From the NCBI GenBank assembly GCA_903844585.1, contig CAIMUD010000066.1:1-17418 (forward strand): 17,418 nt of DNA. Reading direction: 5' to 3'. Below, in pieces: positions 1-8,038 of the stretch. The translations under genes were made by a program, and so were the position numbers. The notes beneath the pieces were generated by a model. The model was not told the origin of the DNA and did no database searches. It saw only the letters and a list, made by a program, of their open reading frames with translations. Numbering within the stretch: position 1 is the stretch's first letter; every line of letters begins with the position of its first letter. This DNA comes from an uncultured Actinomycetes bacterium (GTDB lineage: Bacteria > Actinomycetota > Actinomycetes > Nanopelagicales > Nanopelagicaceae).

Positions 1-741
1 ATGCCGAAGTTGTAGATCAATATTCTTCGCAAACGATTCAGAGTCCCCTGGGCCAGCAATTAAGACTCTGACATCTGGAGCAAACCTAGCGATAATCGGA
101 AGTGCCTCTAGAAGTACCGATAAACCTTTTCTTGGTTCTTCAAATCGACCAATAAAACCAATTGTATTCCCGCTCCACTTTTCAAGAACTTCACCATCAC
201 GGTAGTAATTGGTGTAAATACCGTTTGGAACTACGATCGCATCAGTCTCTAAATGTTCGGTTAGCGTTTCACGAGCTGCTTCGCTAACTGCGATGCGAGC
301 GGTAAGTTTTTCAATTACAGGTTCGAGAATTGGGCCAATTGCAAAGATTGCCTTCTGACGTTTTGCAGCTGCGTGAAAAGTGCCAACCATAGGTCCATCA
401 GCAGCCCAACATACAAGCAATGAAATTGATGGAATTGCAGGCTCGTGTAGATGAAGAAGATCGAATTCATTGCTTTGAATCCATTGACGAACCCTTGCGA
501 AAGCAATTGGACCAAAAAGTACTCGTGCAACAGCGCCGTTCCAGGGAATCGCAATCGGCTTTCCAGCACTAGTTACATAATCCGGAATATTGGTTTCATC
601 AATGACCGGTGCTAATACGCTAACGAAGTGCCCTTTCTTGATTAAATATTCAGCAAGATCGCGAACATGATTTTGAACGCCACCCGGTGTATCCCAACCG
701 TATGGGCAGACGATGCCAATGCGAATCTTCTTCATCGGCAC
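1..741 (-). CDS. pimA: Phosphatidyl-myo-inositol mannosyltransferase PimA (partial, C-terminus outside window)
   Basis: GT4-family glycosyltransferase that transfers mannose from GDP-mannose to phosphatidylinositol at the inner face of the membrane, the first mannosylation of PIM synthesis. About 245 N-terminal residues are visible of a family length near 380. They include the PGGVQNH loop, the HLHEP segment and the sugar-nucleotide-binding GRFEEPRKG motif, all closely matching mycobacterial PimA. Start: an ATG at 735 is possible, but an in-frame GTG at 741 lies 8 bases after AGGAG, whereas the ATG lies 14 bases after it. The GTG also overlaps the last base of the patA stop (TAGTG), so I prefer GTG. 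It is the third gene of pgsA-patA-pimA. The identification is firm; only the start codon is uncertain. Confidence 0.93.
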   Translation of the reverse strand, partial: MPMKKIRIGIVCPYGWDTPGGVQNHVRDLAEYLIKKGHFVSVLAPVIDETNIPDYVTSAGKPIAIPWNGAVARVLFGPIAFARVRQWIQSNEFDLLHLHEPAIPSISLLVCWAADGPMVGTFHAAAKRQKAIFAIGPILEPVIEKLTARIAVSEAARETLTEHLETDAIVVPNGIYTNYYRDGEVLEKWSGNTIGFIGRFEEPRKGLSVLLEALPIIARFAPDVRVLIAGPGDSESFAKNIDLQLRH

Positions 742-1628
742 TATGGGCTCTCCTCTAGATTTGCATCAGTCCAAATTTGTTGGAGCATATGCCAATCTTC
801 TGGATGCTCCGCAATGCCAAGCGCAAAATTATCAGCACAGCTTTGTACAACAATCGCTAATTTATCCTGTTCGCTTCCAGCCATCGGTACCAATATTTTT
901 TTGAAATCTATATGAATGCCTGTAACTGTATATGAAACGAATGCTGTGACTAAAGGAACTCCAGTACGAATTGCTAAAAGCGCTGGGCCCGCTGGCATCC
1001 GTGCTTCTGAACCAAAAAACGCAACTCGGACACCACTACTCGAAAGATCTCTATCTGCAACGAGTGCAATTAATTTTTTGGCTCTTGCGCGTTGAATCAG
1101 AGTTCCCATTGCACGATTATCGAGTGGCAAGACTTCCATACCAAGAGATTGGCGATGTTCCAGGAACCTTTCAAATAGTGCTTCCGGCTTTAATCGCTCT
1201 GCAACAGTAACTAGTGGAAGTCCCTTTGATGCGAAATATGCTCCTGCTAAATCCCAATTACCAGCATGTGGCAGCGCGACGATTACACCTTTACCCCTTT
1301 GCATCGGTCCCGTTAAATACTCTTCATTTGTACACATGACACGTTGGGCGATGCTCTCCTTCGACCAATCTGGCGATCGAAAGGTGTCACACCAATATCG
1401 CATATATGAATCAATGCTTTTGGATAGAAGTTGCTCTAACTCAGCCGGAGTACGCCGCGAAACCACTCTTGAAAGATTTACTCGTAACCGCTGAACACTC
1501 TTGCCATTTTTACTTACAAAATATTTGCCAATCTGTGCAAATAATAAATAGGCAAACTTCTCAGGCAGCCACCGCACAACTGTCCACCCAGCAAAATAAC
1601 CGCGAACGATGAGGAAATCTTTAAGCAT
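741..1628 (-). CDS. patA: PIM acyltransferase PatA (lysophospholipid/LpxL-type acyltransferase)
   Basis: 295-residue membrane-associated acyltransferase of the LpxL/HtrB (lauroyl acyltransferase) superfamily. In actinobacteria this position encodes the enzyme that acylates the 6-position of the mannose added by PimA. The catalytic HX4D motif is visible as H121-AGNW-D126 in LPHAGNWDLAGA, followed by ERLKPEALF at about 144-152 and ADRDLSSSGV at about 191-200. The N-terminal 30 residues are hydrophobic and would associate with the membrane. The ATG follows the pgsA TAA directly (TAAATG) with no clear Shine-Dalgarno sequence, so coupled translation is likely. Order and orientation match Mycobacterium pgsA1-patA-pimA. 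Acyl-donor and substrate specificity are inferred from synteny. Confidence 0.9.
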   Translation of the reverse strand: MLKDFLIVRGYFAGWTVVRWLPEKFAYLLFAQIGKYFVSKNGKSVQRLRVNLSRVVSRRTPAELEQLLSKSIDSYMRYWCDTFRSPDWSKESIAQRVMCTNEEYLTGPMQRGKGVIVALPHAGNWDLAGAYFASKGLPLVTVAERLKPEALFERFLEHRQSLGMEVLPLDNRAMGTLIQRARAKKLIALVADRDLSSSGVRVAFFGSEARMPAGPALLAIRTGVPLVTAFVSYTVTGIHIDFKKILVPMAGSEQDKLAIVVQSCADNFALGIAEHPEDWHMLQQIWTDANLEESP

Positions 1629-2225
1629 TTAAGACGAGGCTCGCTTCACAACGACTAAGCGCTGAATGGCTGTAATCAAGCCAAGAATGGCGAGGGAGGT
1701 AAAACCAATAGGAATGGCTTCTGAAATTCCAATTCCAAAGAGTGCAAGAGATATCAGTGCAATGGCCAATCTTTCAGTACGTTCAGCGATACCGACGGTA
1801 CATTCAATGTTTAGCGCTTCAGCTTTAGCTCGGATGTAGGATACGAGAAAACCAGAAACCATCGCGAAGAGCACGATGTATGCCACGGAATTGTTTTGTT
1901 TAATCAGATAAATCGCAACTCCAAAGTGAATAGCTGCATCGGAAACGCGATCTAGCGTTGAATCTAAAAACGCTCCCCATTTACTCTCGCCACTATTTGA
2001 AAGTCTTGCCATAGCGCCATCAAATAGATCGCTCAAGGCAAATATTGTGATGGCGATAGAGCCCATGAGAAATCTGCCTTGTGGCAGGAAATACAACGAA
2101 GAAATAACTAAGCCAAGTGTGCCAAAGAAAGTAACTGCATTTGGCGTCAGGCCCATGCGCAGCGCCATTTTTGCCACTGGGTTAATCACCTTCGTGACCG
2201 ATGGCTTAAGTGAACTACTAATCAT
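1629..2225 (-). CDS. pgsA: CDP-alcohol phosphatidyltransferase, phosphatidylinositol phosphate synthase
   Basis: Integral membrane enzyme joining CDP-diacylglycerol to inositol phosphate to give phosphatidylinositol phosphate, the lipid on which PIMs are built. The CDP-OH-P signature is complete: D66-xx-D69-G70-xx-A73-R74, then G84-xxx-D88-xxx-D92 in the 198-residue form. R74 and G84 are separated by nine residues, one more than the classical eight. Several hydrophobic helices follow. ATG codons exist at 2225, 2234 and 2294. The one at 2294 adds an unlikely charged N-terminus that runs into the neighbouring plus-strand gene. I chose 2225 because TACGAT lies exactly 7 bases before it and no Shine-Dalgarno sequence is present; 2234 remains possible. 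It opens the pgsA-patA-pimA operon. Confidence 0.9.
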   Translation of the reverse strand: MISSSLKPSVTKVINPVAKMALRMGLTPNAVTFFGTLGLVISSLYFLPQGRFLMGSIAITIFALSDLFDGAMARLSNSGESKWGAFLDSTLDRVSDAAIHFGVAIYLIKQNNSVAYIVLFAMVSGFLVSYIRAKAEALNIECTVGIAERTERLAIALISLALFGIGISEAIPIGFTSLAILGLITAIQRLVVVKRASS

Positions 2226-2232
2226 CTGGCTC

Positions 2233-2238
2233 ATCGTA
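2233..2238 (-). promoter_or_regulatory. Putative -10 element for leaderless pgsA
   Basis: Read on the minus strand this is TACGAT, followed by 7 bases and the ATG at 2225. It shares its TA step with the plus-strand -10 candidate at 2237-2242. No convincing -35 was found. Promoter activity is inferred from spacing. Confidence 0.4.
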
Positions 2239-2242
2239 GGCT
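2237..2242 (+). promoter_or_regulatory. Putative -10 element for the leaderless EF-G-like gene
   Basis: TAGGCT followed by TTGCACC (7 bases) and the ATG at 2250. The same hexamer stands 6 bases before thrS and before the gene at 10812. No Shine-Dalgarno sequence precedes 2250. Promoter activity is inferred. Confidence 0.45.
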
Positions 2243-2249
2243 TTGCACC

Positions 2250-2834
2250 ATGACATCTCCTAGTCCGGCGCTCAAGATCGCTGTGATTGCGCATGTGAGT
2301 GCACAGCCCGCGGCCCTTTCCGAACTATTCGGAGCTACCGTGGCAGCAGATATTGACTCTGAAATTGATTTAGCAATATTTGCAATAAACCCTGCTGCAG
2401 GAATTGATCAGGTAACAATCGATCTATGGCATCAGGTGAGCGAATTTCAAATACCTAGACTATTACTTGTAGTTGGGTTAGAAGGTTCAGAGGCTGATTT
2501 TGACGATGCAGTTTTAATTGCGAATAGGGTGCTTGACCCTGTCGTCACGCCTTACTTAGTTTTACATGGCGACAACGGAGAGCCAGTTGCACTCATCTCT
2601 CTAGAAACTTTAGATATTCGAGATTACTCAACTGATCCTGCTTCAACTCGAGCCAGCGATCCTGAGCATCAAGAAATTGTTGGAGATTTTCGTGCTGAAT
2701 ATATCGAAGCGACTCAAGATTTAGGCACAGATGCATTTGCCGCTGGTTTAATTTTTCCAGCAATCCCAATTGTTTTGGGTAAAAATATTGGAGTCGATAT
2801 CGCTAAAGAATACATAGGCCAACTTAACTCTTAG
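2250..2834 (+). CDS. Degenerate EF-G-like G-domain protein lacking GTP-binding motifs
   Basis: 194 residues, function unknown. The chain reads as a shrunken elongation factor G G domain. IAVIAHVSAQPAAL (10-23) aligns with the EF-G P-loop stretch IGIIAHIDAGKTT, but the GKT is replaced by QPA. DLAIFAINPAAG (40-51) through IPRLLLVVGLEGSEADF (68-84) follows the EF-G segment that normally carries NKMD, here VGLE. A C-terminal stretch (147-192, IPIVLGKNIGVD) resembles the end of the EF-G G' subdomain. About 60-70 residues holding switch I and the DTPGH of switch II are missing, as are EF-G domains II-V. It is a plus-strand gene inside a minus-strand series, 24 bases from the pgsA start, and overlaps the nitroreductase 3' end by 11 bases. 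The homology is judged by eye; GTP binding is unlikely. Confidence 0.72.
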   Translation: MTSPSPALKIAVIAHVSAQPAALSELFGATVAADIDSEIDLAIFAINPAAGIDQVTIDLWHQVSEFQIPRLLLVVGLEGSEADFDDAVLIANRVLDPVVTPYLVLHGDNGEPVALISLETLDIRDYSTDPASTRASDPEHQEIVGDFRAEYIEATQDLGTDAFAAGLIFPAIPIVLGKNIGVDIAKEYIGQLNS

Positions 2835-3549
2835 GTTTAAGTACCAATTCATCAATATTTATGCGATGGGCTTTAAACGAGTTGACCGGTTTATCGGATG
2901 GATAACCAATAGCCAATCCACATAGCAGTCGATAATCTTTAGAAACTTCAAACTCACGGCGCACTACATCGTCCCAAATACCGACGGCTCCTTGCGCGCA
3001 AGTGCCTAGTCCTAGCGCATGGGCGGAAAGCATTAGATTTTCCATCATCAAGCCAGCATCTGAAGCTGCGTAAATGTGAAGACTTTTATGGATATAGATA
3101 AATAACTCGACTGGAGCACCAAAAAATTCGTAGTTACGAGCCCATTGTTCATCGCGTTTGATGCCATCACCGCGTGGAACTTCCAGGACCTTGTATAGCT
3201 CTTTACCGATGCGTTGTGCACGTGGTTTGAGTTCGCTTACATATGGCTTATTCATCCGACGATTACTCGTTGGCAACCCATATCGTGTTAGCAAAAGTTT
3301 TACTTTGTCGATGGCGCTACCGTTTCTGGCTTTGGAAAGCGCAGCCCAGCGGTTCAAAAATTCAGTGCTTATTCGATCACGCACCTCACCGCTGGCAACC
3401 GCGACTTTAAATGGTCTTGTATTGGACCAACTGGGCGCTGTTAAGGAGTCAGCAAGTAGTTTTTCGATAATCCCTGGCGGGACAGGCGTCGATAAAAAAT
3501 CTCTTGTGCTCCGACGGCTGGCAAGAAAATCTGAAAAATCTGAATTCAT
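2824..3549 (-). CDS. Nitroreductase-family FMN oxidoreductase
   Basis: 241-residue NAD(P)H-dependent flavoprotein of the nitroreductase superfamily. FMN-phosphate contacts are suggested by SRRSTRDF (11-18) and by APSWSNTRPF (39-48). The central GLGTCAQGAVG (180-190) and the C-terminal GYPSDKP-HR region are typical of the family. The physiological substrate cannot be read from sequence. The ATG at 3549 overlaps the stop of the HIT gene (TAATG), so translation is coupled; a TTG at 3555 would add two residues and is less likely. The 3' end overlaps the convergent EF-G-like gene by 11 bases. It sits between HIT and pgsA, a place where Mycobacterium has no gene. Confidence 0.85.
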   Translation of the reverse strand: MNSDFSDFLASRRSTRDFLSTPVPPGIIEKLLADSLTAPSWSNTRPFKVAVASGEVRDRISTEFLNRWAALSKARNGSAIDKVKLLLTRYGLPTSNRRMNKPYVSELKPRAQRIGKELYKVLEVPRGDGIKRDEQWARNYEFFGAPVELFIYIHKSLHIYAASDAGLMMENLMLSAHALGLGTCAQGAVGIWDDVVRREFEVSKDYRLLCGLAIGYPSDKPVNSFKAHRINIDELVLKPKS

Positions 3550-4082
3550 TACCAAGCCGCTGCAATTTCATTGCGTGTAGTCATAAGTAGCGCCGGAAGA
3601 GTTTTTGTCTGACCGATAATCGGCATGAAATTAGCATCTCCTGCCCAGCGCGGAACCACATGCTGATGAATATGCTCGGCCACACCAGCTCCTGAAATTG
3701 CGCCTTGATTCATGCCTAAATTAAAACCACCTGGGTTTGAAACTTTGCGAAGTGTCTTCATGGCGTGAGCGGTGAGTTCACTGATTTCACTACGCTCCTC
3801 TGCAGTTAGCTGCGTTAAATCGGCGACATGGCGATTTGAGCAGACTAATAAGTGGCCCGCGTTGTAAGGATAAAGATTCATAACAACGTATGCAGATTTT
3901 CCGCGGGCAACAATCAGCGCCTCTTCATCACCGAGAGAAGGAATTTTACAGAATGGGCACTCACTTGAATCTCCTGCATTGGGCCGATTGGTACCTTTGA
4001 GATATTCCATGCGGTGCGGTGCCCAAAGACGTTGCCATCCGTCGGGCATTCCAGCCCCGCCATCCATTTTCTCAGCAGACAT
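3549..4082 (-). CDS. HIT-family nucleotide hydrolase/phosphorylase (Rv2613c-like)
   Basis: 177-residue histidine triad protein. The catalytic triad is H137-I-H139-Q-H141 within EHIHQHVVPRW, and a C42-P-F-C45 pair suggests bound metal. The syntenic mycobacterial protein Rv2613c is described as a diadenosine tetraphosphate (AP4A) phosphorylase. AP4A is a known by-product of aminoacyl-tRNA synthetases, so the neighbour thrS makes functional sense. The ATG at 4082 is preceded by GAGG at a short distance of three bases, and the thrS stop is 17 bases upstream. Cytosolic. The family is certain; whether it acts on AP4A or another dinucleotide is inferred. Confidence 0.9.
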   Translation of the reverse strand: MSAEKMDGGAGMPDGWQRLWAPHRMEYLKGTNRPNAGDSSECPFCKIPSLGDEEALIVARGKSAYVVMNLYPYNAGHLLVCSNRHVADLTQLTAEERSEISELTAHAMKTLRKVSNPGGFNLGMNQGAISGAGVAEHIHQHVVPRWAGDANFMPIIGQTKTLPALLMTTRNEIAAAW

Positions 4083-4099
4083 TTTTCCTCAGACTCTTT

Positions 4100-6088
4100 C
4101 TAAACCTGTGTGCGCGCTTTAATGCTCTTAGTAATCTCAGAAATTGCATCAGCGACTGAAATTCCATTTTTCTGTTCGCCGTTGCGGTAACGGATTGATA
4201 CTGCACCCGATTTTTGATCTTCTTCGCCTGCGATAATCATGAATGGGACTTTCTGCATCGCAGCGTTACGAATCTTCTTCTGCATACGGTCATCAGAACT
4301 ATCTAGTTCGGTGCGAATTCCTGATTTCTTAAATTGCTTCAGCACATCAGATAAATAATCAGTGAAGGCATCCGCTACAGGAATACCAATTGCCTGTACG
4401 GGGGCGAGCCATGGTGGGAAGGCGCCTGAATAATGCTCTGTTAGTACTCCGAAGAATCGTTCGATAGATCCAAAGAGTGCGCGGTGAATCATGACGGGGC
4501 GTTTGCGCGAACCATCGGTTGCTGAATATTCGAGCTCGAATCGCTGCGGCAATTGAAAGTCAACCTGAATAGTAGACATCTGCCAAGTGCGACCGATGGC
4601 ATCTTTGGCTTGAACTGAAATTTTTGGACCATAAAAAGCTGCGCCGCCCTCATCAAGAACTAACTCAAGATTTTGTGCAAGTGCCGCTTTTCGAAGCGCG
4701 GCCGTCGCCTCTTCCCAATCTGATTCTTCACCGACTGATTTTTCTGGATTACGAGTTGAGAGTTCGAGATAAAAATCTTCCAACCCATAATCTCGCAGAA
4801 GATTGAGAACGAATGTAAGCAGCGAGTCGAGTTCTTCTGGCATCTGTTCTTTTGTGCAATATATATGTGCGTCATCTTGAGTAAAGCCACGCGCTCGAGT
4901 AATCCCGTGAAGTACGCCAGATTTTTCGTAACGGTAAACGGTTCCGAATTCAAAGAGTCGAAGTGGAAGTTCACGGTAGGAGCGACCACGAGATTGGAAG
5001 ATTAGATTGTGGAACGGGCAATTCATAGGTTTCATGTAGTACTGCTGGCCAGCGCGCTTAATTGTTCCATCAGGATGATGTTCTTCATCCAAAATCATCG
5101 GTGGATACATTCCTTCTGAATACCAATCAAGGTGGCCAGATTTTTGGAACAGAGCTGCTTTTGTTAAGTGAGGTGAATATACAAATTCATAGCCTTCTTC
5201 TTCATGACGAACCCTCGAATAATCTTCCATTGCTCGACGAACAATCCCGCCCTTAGGATGAAAGACTGCAAGCCCGGAACCAATTTCTTCTGGAAATGAA
5301 AAGAGGTCTAACTCAGTACCCAGTCGTCGATGATCGCGCTTCTCGGCTTCTGCAAGAAGTTCAAGATACGCGTTGAGTTCATCTTGCGATGGCCATGCTG
5401 TTCCGTAAATGCGCTGCAACATCGGATTCTTTTCCGATCCTCGCCAATAGGCCGCTGCTGATCGCATCAACTTAAAGGCTGGAATAAGTTTTGTAGATGG
5501 AAGATGCGGACCACGACAAAGATCAGACCAAACAGGTTGCCCATCTCTTCCCAAATTATCGTAAATAGTTAACTCAGCACCACCAACTTCAACACTTGCT
5601 TCATCACCTGCGCCTGATTTCAAACCGATGAGCTCACACTTATAAGGCTCATGCGACAACTCTTTAAGGGCGTCGGCTTCACTTGTTACGCGGCGTTTAA
5701 AACGCTGACCTTCTTTAACAATTTTGCGCATTGCGCTTTCGATTTTTTCTAAATCTTCTGGATTAAATGGTCGCTCTGGATCAAAATCGTAATAAAAACC
5801 ATCTGTTATTGGCGGACCAATACCGAGTCGGGTTTGCGCAAAAACTTGTTGCACAGCCTGTGCCAGGACGTGAGCAGTTGAATGTCGAAGGACGGCAAGA
5901 CCATCGGGTGAAGAAATTGAAATTCCTTCGACCACATCTCCTTCAGTTAGTTCTGTCCATAGGTCTTTAAGTATCCCGTTAACTTTACAAACAACTACAT
6001 CTTTCTGGTCGGCAAAAATCTGTGTGGGACGTGAATCCGGTTCAACAGAAGCGCTCTTTCCATCCACAGTGATTGCAATTGCCGACAT
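4100..6088 (-). CDS. thrS: Threonyl-tRNA synthetase
   Basis: 662-residue class II aminoacyl-tRNA synthetase that charges tRNA-Thr. Domain order: an N-terminal TGS domain (1-60); the editing domain with H69-STA-H73 and C191-RGP-H195; the catalytic core with motif 2 (TVYRYE, 383-388) and motif 3 ([16 protein letters not shown], 531-546); and an anticodon-binding domain from about 560. The zinc ligands match C357 (MNCPFH), H408 (DDAHIY) and H535 (IHRA). The length is normal. The start lies 4 bases after the pabC stop with no Shine-Dalgarno sequence but with TAGGCT placed 6 bases before the ATG, so it may begin its own leaderless transcript. There is no room for a T-box or other leader. Confidence 0.98.
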   Translation of the reverse strand: MSAIAITVDGKSASVEPDSRPTQIFADQKDVVVCKVNGILKDLWTELTEGDVVEGISISSPDGLAVLRHSTAHVLAQAVQQVFAQTRLGIGPPITDGFYYDFDPERPFNPEDLEKIESAMRKIVKEGQRFKRRVTSEADALKELSHEPYKCELIGLKSGAGDEASVEVGGAELTIYDNLGRDGQPVWSDLCRGPHLPSTKLIPAFKLMRSAAAYWRGSEKNPMLQRIYGTAWPSQDELNAYLELLAEAEKRDHRRLGTELDLFSFPEEIGSGLAVFHPKGGIVRRAMEDYSRVRHEEEGYEFVYSPHLTKAALFQKSGHLDWYSEGMYPPMILDEEHHPDGTIKRAGQQYYMKPMNCPFHNLIFQSRGRSYRELPLRLFEFGTVYRYEKSGVLHGITRARGFTQDDAHIYCTKEQMPEELDSLLTFVLNLLRDYGLEDFYLELSTRNPEKSVGEESDWEEATAALRKAALAQNLELVLDEGGAAFYGPKISVQAKDAIGRTWQMSTIQVDFQLPQRFELEYSATDGSRKRPVMIHRALFGSIERFFGVLTEHYSGAFPPWLAPVQAIGIPVADAFTDYLSDVLKQFKKSGIRTELDSSDDRMQKKIRNAAMQKVPFMIIAGEEDQKSGAVSIRYRNGEQKNGISVADAISEITKSIKARTQV

Positions 6089-6092
6089 GTTC

Positions 6093-6857
6093 TTAGCCTA
6101 CCGAATGCTTCTGGGTCTTCGAGCGAATATCGTCTTCGAGAGTCTGGGCTTGGCTACCTATTTTTAAGGCTCGGCCATCAATAAAAGAAACTGGTAGCGC
6201 AATTTTTAGACTCGACACAACCAGAGCACTCTCTACTGTTGCAATTTCATCTATGGAAATATTTCGAACTTTAACCCCACAGCGTTCAATAGCGATGGCG
6301 CGCATAACACCCGGCAGAACTCCTGCAGTCAGTGGTGTTGTGATCCATGAGCCGTCAAGTAAGAAAATAAAACTCGAAACGGCACCCTCTGTCACTTGGC
6401 CTTCAGAATTATTACAAACAATCTCATCGAAACCATCATTTATAACGGTGGCAAGCAAATTTAGTCGGTCTGTATACGGATACCTCTTTATTGAAATTTG
6501 AGCGTATTTAGTTTGGGCAGATTGCGTGCAAATCTTTTGAGGCTTTCCCTTGTCGTCATAGGGCATGTGCACTGCTATAAATTGATCTTGCGAAAAGAGC
6601 AGTCGAAGGCGACCGATGACCGCGGGTTCCTCCAATAAGAGTTTTGAAATCCCTCCGCGAATAGAGTCTTCGCTTGGGAGTTTAATTGCCAGAGTCTCTG
6701 CTGCATCAATGGCTCTGCGCATGTGTCGAGCAAGTTCGAATACTTCACCGTTTTCAGTCCGCAAAGTTTCAAAAATTCCATCACCTTGTGGCCAACCATC
6801 AGCGTTGAGAAGAATTTCTGATTGATCAACGATTCGATTGTTGAGCCAGATCTTCAT
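6093..6857 (-). CDS. pabC: 4-amino-4-deoxychorismate lyase (class IV PLP aminotransferase fold)
   Basis: 254-residue fold-type IV PLP enzyme that splits aminodeoxychorismate to 4-aminobenzoate and pyruvate for folate synthesis. Visible signatures are the N-terminal GDGIFETLR (25-33), the probable PLP lysine K124 in [14 protein letters not shown], the [14 protein letters not shown] segment (152-165), and [11 protein letters not shown] (176-186). The usual SN after the glutamate motif reads SS here. It overlaps pabB by four bases (ATGA), so the two are co-translated. Related D-amino-acid or branched-chain aminotransferases share the fold; coupling to pabB makes the lyase assignment strong. Confidence 0.9.
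   Translation of the reverse strand: MKIWLNNRIVDQSEILLNADGWPQGDGIFETLRTENGEVFELARHMRRAIDAAETLAIKLPSEDSIRGGISKLLLEEPAVIGRLRLLFSQDQFIAVHMPYDDKGKPQKICTQSAQTKYAQISIKRYPYTDRLNLLATVINDGFDEIVCNNSEGQVTEGAVSSFIFLLDGSWITTPLTAGVLPGVMRAIAIERCGVKVRNISIDEIATVESALVVSSLKIALPVSFIDGRALKIGSQAQTLEDDIRSKTQKHSVG
6095..6100 (-). promoter_or_regulatory. Putative -10 element for leaderless thrS
   Basis: TAGGCT on the minus strand, followed by AAGAAC and the thrS ATG at 6088. It overlaps the pabC stop codon. Inferred from exact spacing and from recurrence of the same hexamer before 2250 and 10812. Confidence 0.45.
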
Positions 6858-7849
6858 GGCTTCCCGCCAGCTATAGAAATCAATTTCTTTGCTTTAAGTT
6901 CCGTCTCTTCCCATTCTGCATCGGGCACACTCCCCCAAGTAATTCCTGCACCAGTTCCAAATCGCAGAACGTCATCGCCGGACTTAAAGAAAGTTCGGAT
7001 CGCTACGCTTAAAACTCCGTTATCGCCATGAACCCAGCCGAGAGCTCCGCAGTAGTAAGAGCGTGCAATCTTTTCTTCACGCGCAATAAGCGTAAGTGCC
7101 GAACTCTTAGGCGCTCCGCTTACAGATCCTGGCGGAAGTGTGGCTCTTATTATTTCACTCCATGTGACGCCAGCGCGCAATCTGCCAACAACATCTGAAA
7201 CTAAATGGGTAAGCCCTGGATGTTCTTCTGTTCGCAGCAAATTTTCTACATCAACGCTGCCGGCATCGCAGACCTGTCCTAAATCATTTCGCATTAGATC
7301 CACAATCATGATGTTCTCTGATTGATCCTTTTCTCCAAAATCAACGCTGCCTGGTTTTTTAGTACCTTTAATTGGGGAGCTCTTTATATCTCTTCCTTTA
7401 CGACTCAAAAAAAGTTCCGGTGACGCTGAAGCTACTTCGAGCCCTGGAAAAGAAAGATAAGAAGCAAAGGGGGCGGGGTTGTGCAGGAGCATCTGGGAAA
7501 AGAGCCCGGCTATCGATCCTTTTACTCCCTCATGGAAAATCTGACGGCAAGCATTAACTTGATAAACATCTCCTGCGGCTATTGCGCTACGAATTTTCTC
7601 TACATAAGCGCAATATCCTTCACGATCTAAAGTTGATTGCCAATTGGCAAGAACTGCTGGATTCCAGTTTATTTCAGGAAAATCGCCTTGCGTTATTTTT
7701 GCGAATCTCACAAAGGTTAATTCAGCTTCAAACGTTGTAGTAACAGCCCAGAAATTTCCATCACTTAATACATCTGGATCGTGACTAACTTCTTGCAACT
7801 CGGTCGCCATAAGCCCGCCCATCCAGAAGCGGTGCTCGGCTACATTCAT
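6854..7849 (-). CDS. pabB: Aminodeoxychorismate synthase component I (short form)
   Basis: 331-residue chorismate-binding enzyme making 4-amino-4-deoxychorismate from chorismate and ammonia. The diagnostic PIKGT motif places a lysine at position 161, the PabB signature; anthranilate synthase has PIAGT. Other conserved blocks are ENIMIVDLMRNDLG (178-191), PPGSVSGAPK (239-248) and GAGITWGSVPDAEWEE (300-315). The protein is much shorter than the roughly 450-residue E. coli enzyme: the catalytic domain is complete but only about 75 residues precede it. No amidotransferase (PabA) domain or gene is in the window. No Shine-Dalgarno sequence; TAGCGT lies 6 bases before the ATG. M10 and M14 are alternative starts. 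Confidence 0.92.
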   Translation of the reverse strand: MNVAEHRFWMGGLMATELQEVSHDPDVLSDGNFWAVTTTFEAELTFVRFAKITQGDFPEINWNPAVLANWQSTLDREGYCAYVEKIRSAIAAGDVYQVNACRQIFHEGVKGSIAGLFSQMLLHNPAPFASYLSFPGLEVASASPELFLSRKGRDIKSSPIKGTKKPGSVDFGEKDQSENIMIVDLMRNDLGQVCDAGSVDVENLLRTEEHPGLTHLVSDVVGRLRAGVTWSEIIRATLPPGSVSGAPKSSALTLIAREEKIARSYYCGALGWVHGDNGVLSVAIRTFFKSGDDVLRFGTGAGITWGSVPDAEWEETELKAKKLISIAGGKP

Positions 7850-7855
7850 GCGGTA

Positions 7856-7861
7856 ACGCTA
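7856..7861 (-). promoter_or_regulatory. Putative -10 element for leaderless pabB
   Basis: TAGCGT on the minus strand, then TACCGC, then the pabB ATG at 7849. It lies in the 75-base gap shared with the divergent tRNA-Gly promoter. Inferred from spacing. Confidence 0.35.
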
Positions 7862-7878
7862 CGGTGAAAATATGTACT

Positions 7879-7908
7879 TTGGCGCTTATGCCGTGCCTGC
7901 GCTAGATT
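7879..7908 (+). promoter_or_regulatory. Putative promoter of the tRNA-Gly/tRNA-Cys unit
   Basis: TTGGCG (7879-7884) and TAGATT (7903-7908), separated by 18 bases. Transcription would start near 7915, about 10 bases before tRNA-Gly. Consensus fit is moderate. Confidence 0.45.
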
Positions 7909-7924
7909 TGCCTCTGCACAAAAT

Positions 7925-7997
7925 GCGGACGTAGCGCAGCTGGTAGCGCGGAACCTTGCCAAGGTTCAGGTCGCGGGTTCGAACCCCGTCGTCCGCT
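7925..7997 (+). tRNA. tRNA-Gly (anticodon GCC)
   Basis: 73-base cloverleaf. Acceptor arms GCGGACG (7925-7931) and CGTCCGC (7990-7996) pair fully. The anticodon stem GAACC/GGTTC encloses loop TTGCCAA with GCC at 7958-7960, and the T arm contains GGGTTCGAACCC. The discriminator base is T, as usual for tRNA-Gly. No CCA is encoded, so the 3' end needs CCA addition. Confidence 0.97.
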
Positions 7998-8003
7998 CGG
8001 ATT

Positions 8004-8038
8004 AACCGCCGCTTAGAATTTATTTTCGGGTGGCGGTT
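8004..8038 (+). terminator. Hairpin between tRNA-Gly and tRNA-Cys (weak terminator or processing signal)
   Basis: Perfect 7-bp arms AACCGCC (8004-8010) and GGCGGTT (8032-8038), extendable inward by G-T and C-G pairs, followed by TTGTCTAT. The U tract is short and tRNA-Cys begins 8 bases later. It may therefore attenuate, or guide processing of, a Gly-Cys precursor rather than end it. Confidence 0.4.

Noticed and set aside
3158..3580. Plus-strand open frame of 140 codons opposite the nitroreductase
   Set aside because: Antisense to a gene with clear FMN motifs; no ribosome binding site and no recognisable domain.
6089..6110. T-box or other leader regulation of thrS
   Set aside because: Only 4 bases separate pabC and thrS; no leader can fit outside coding sequence.
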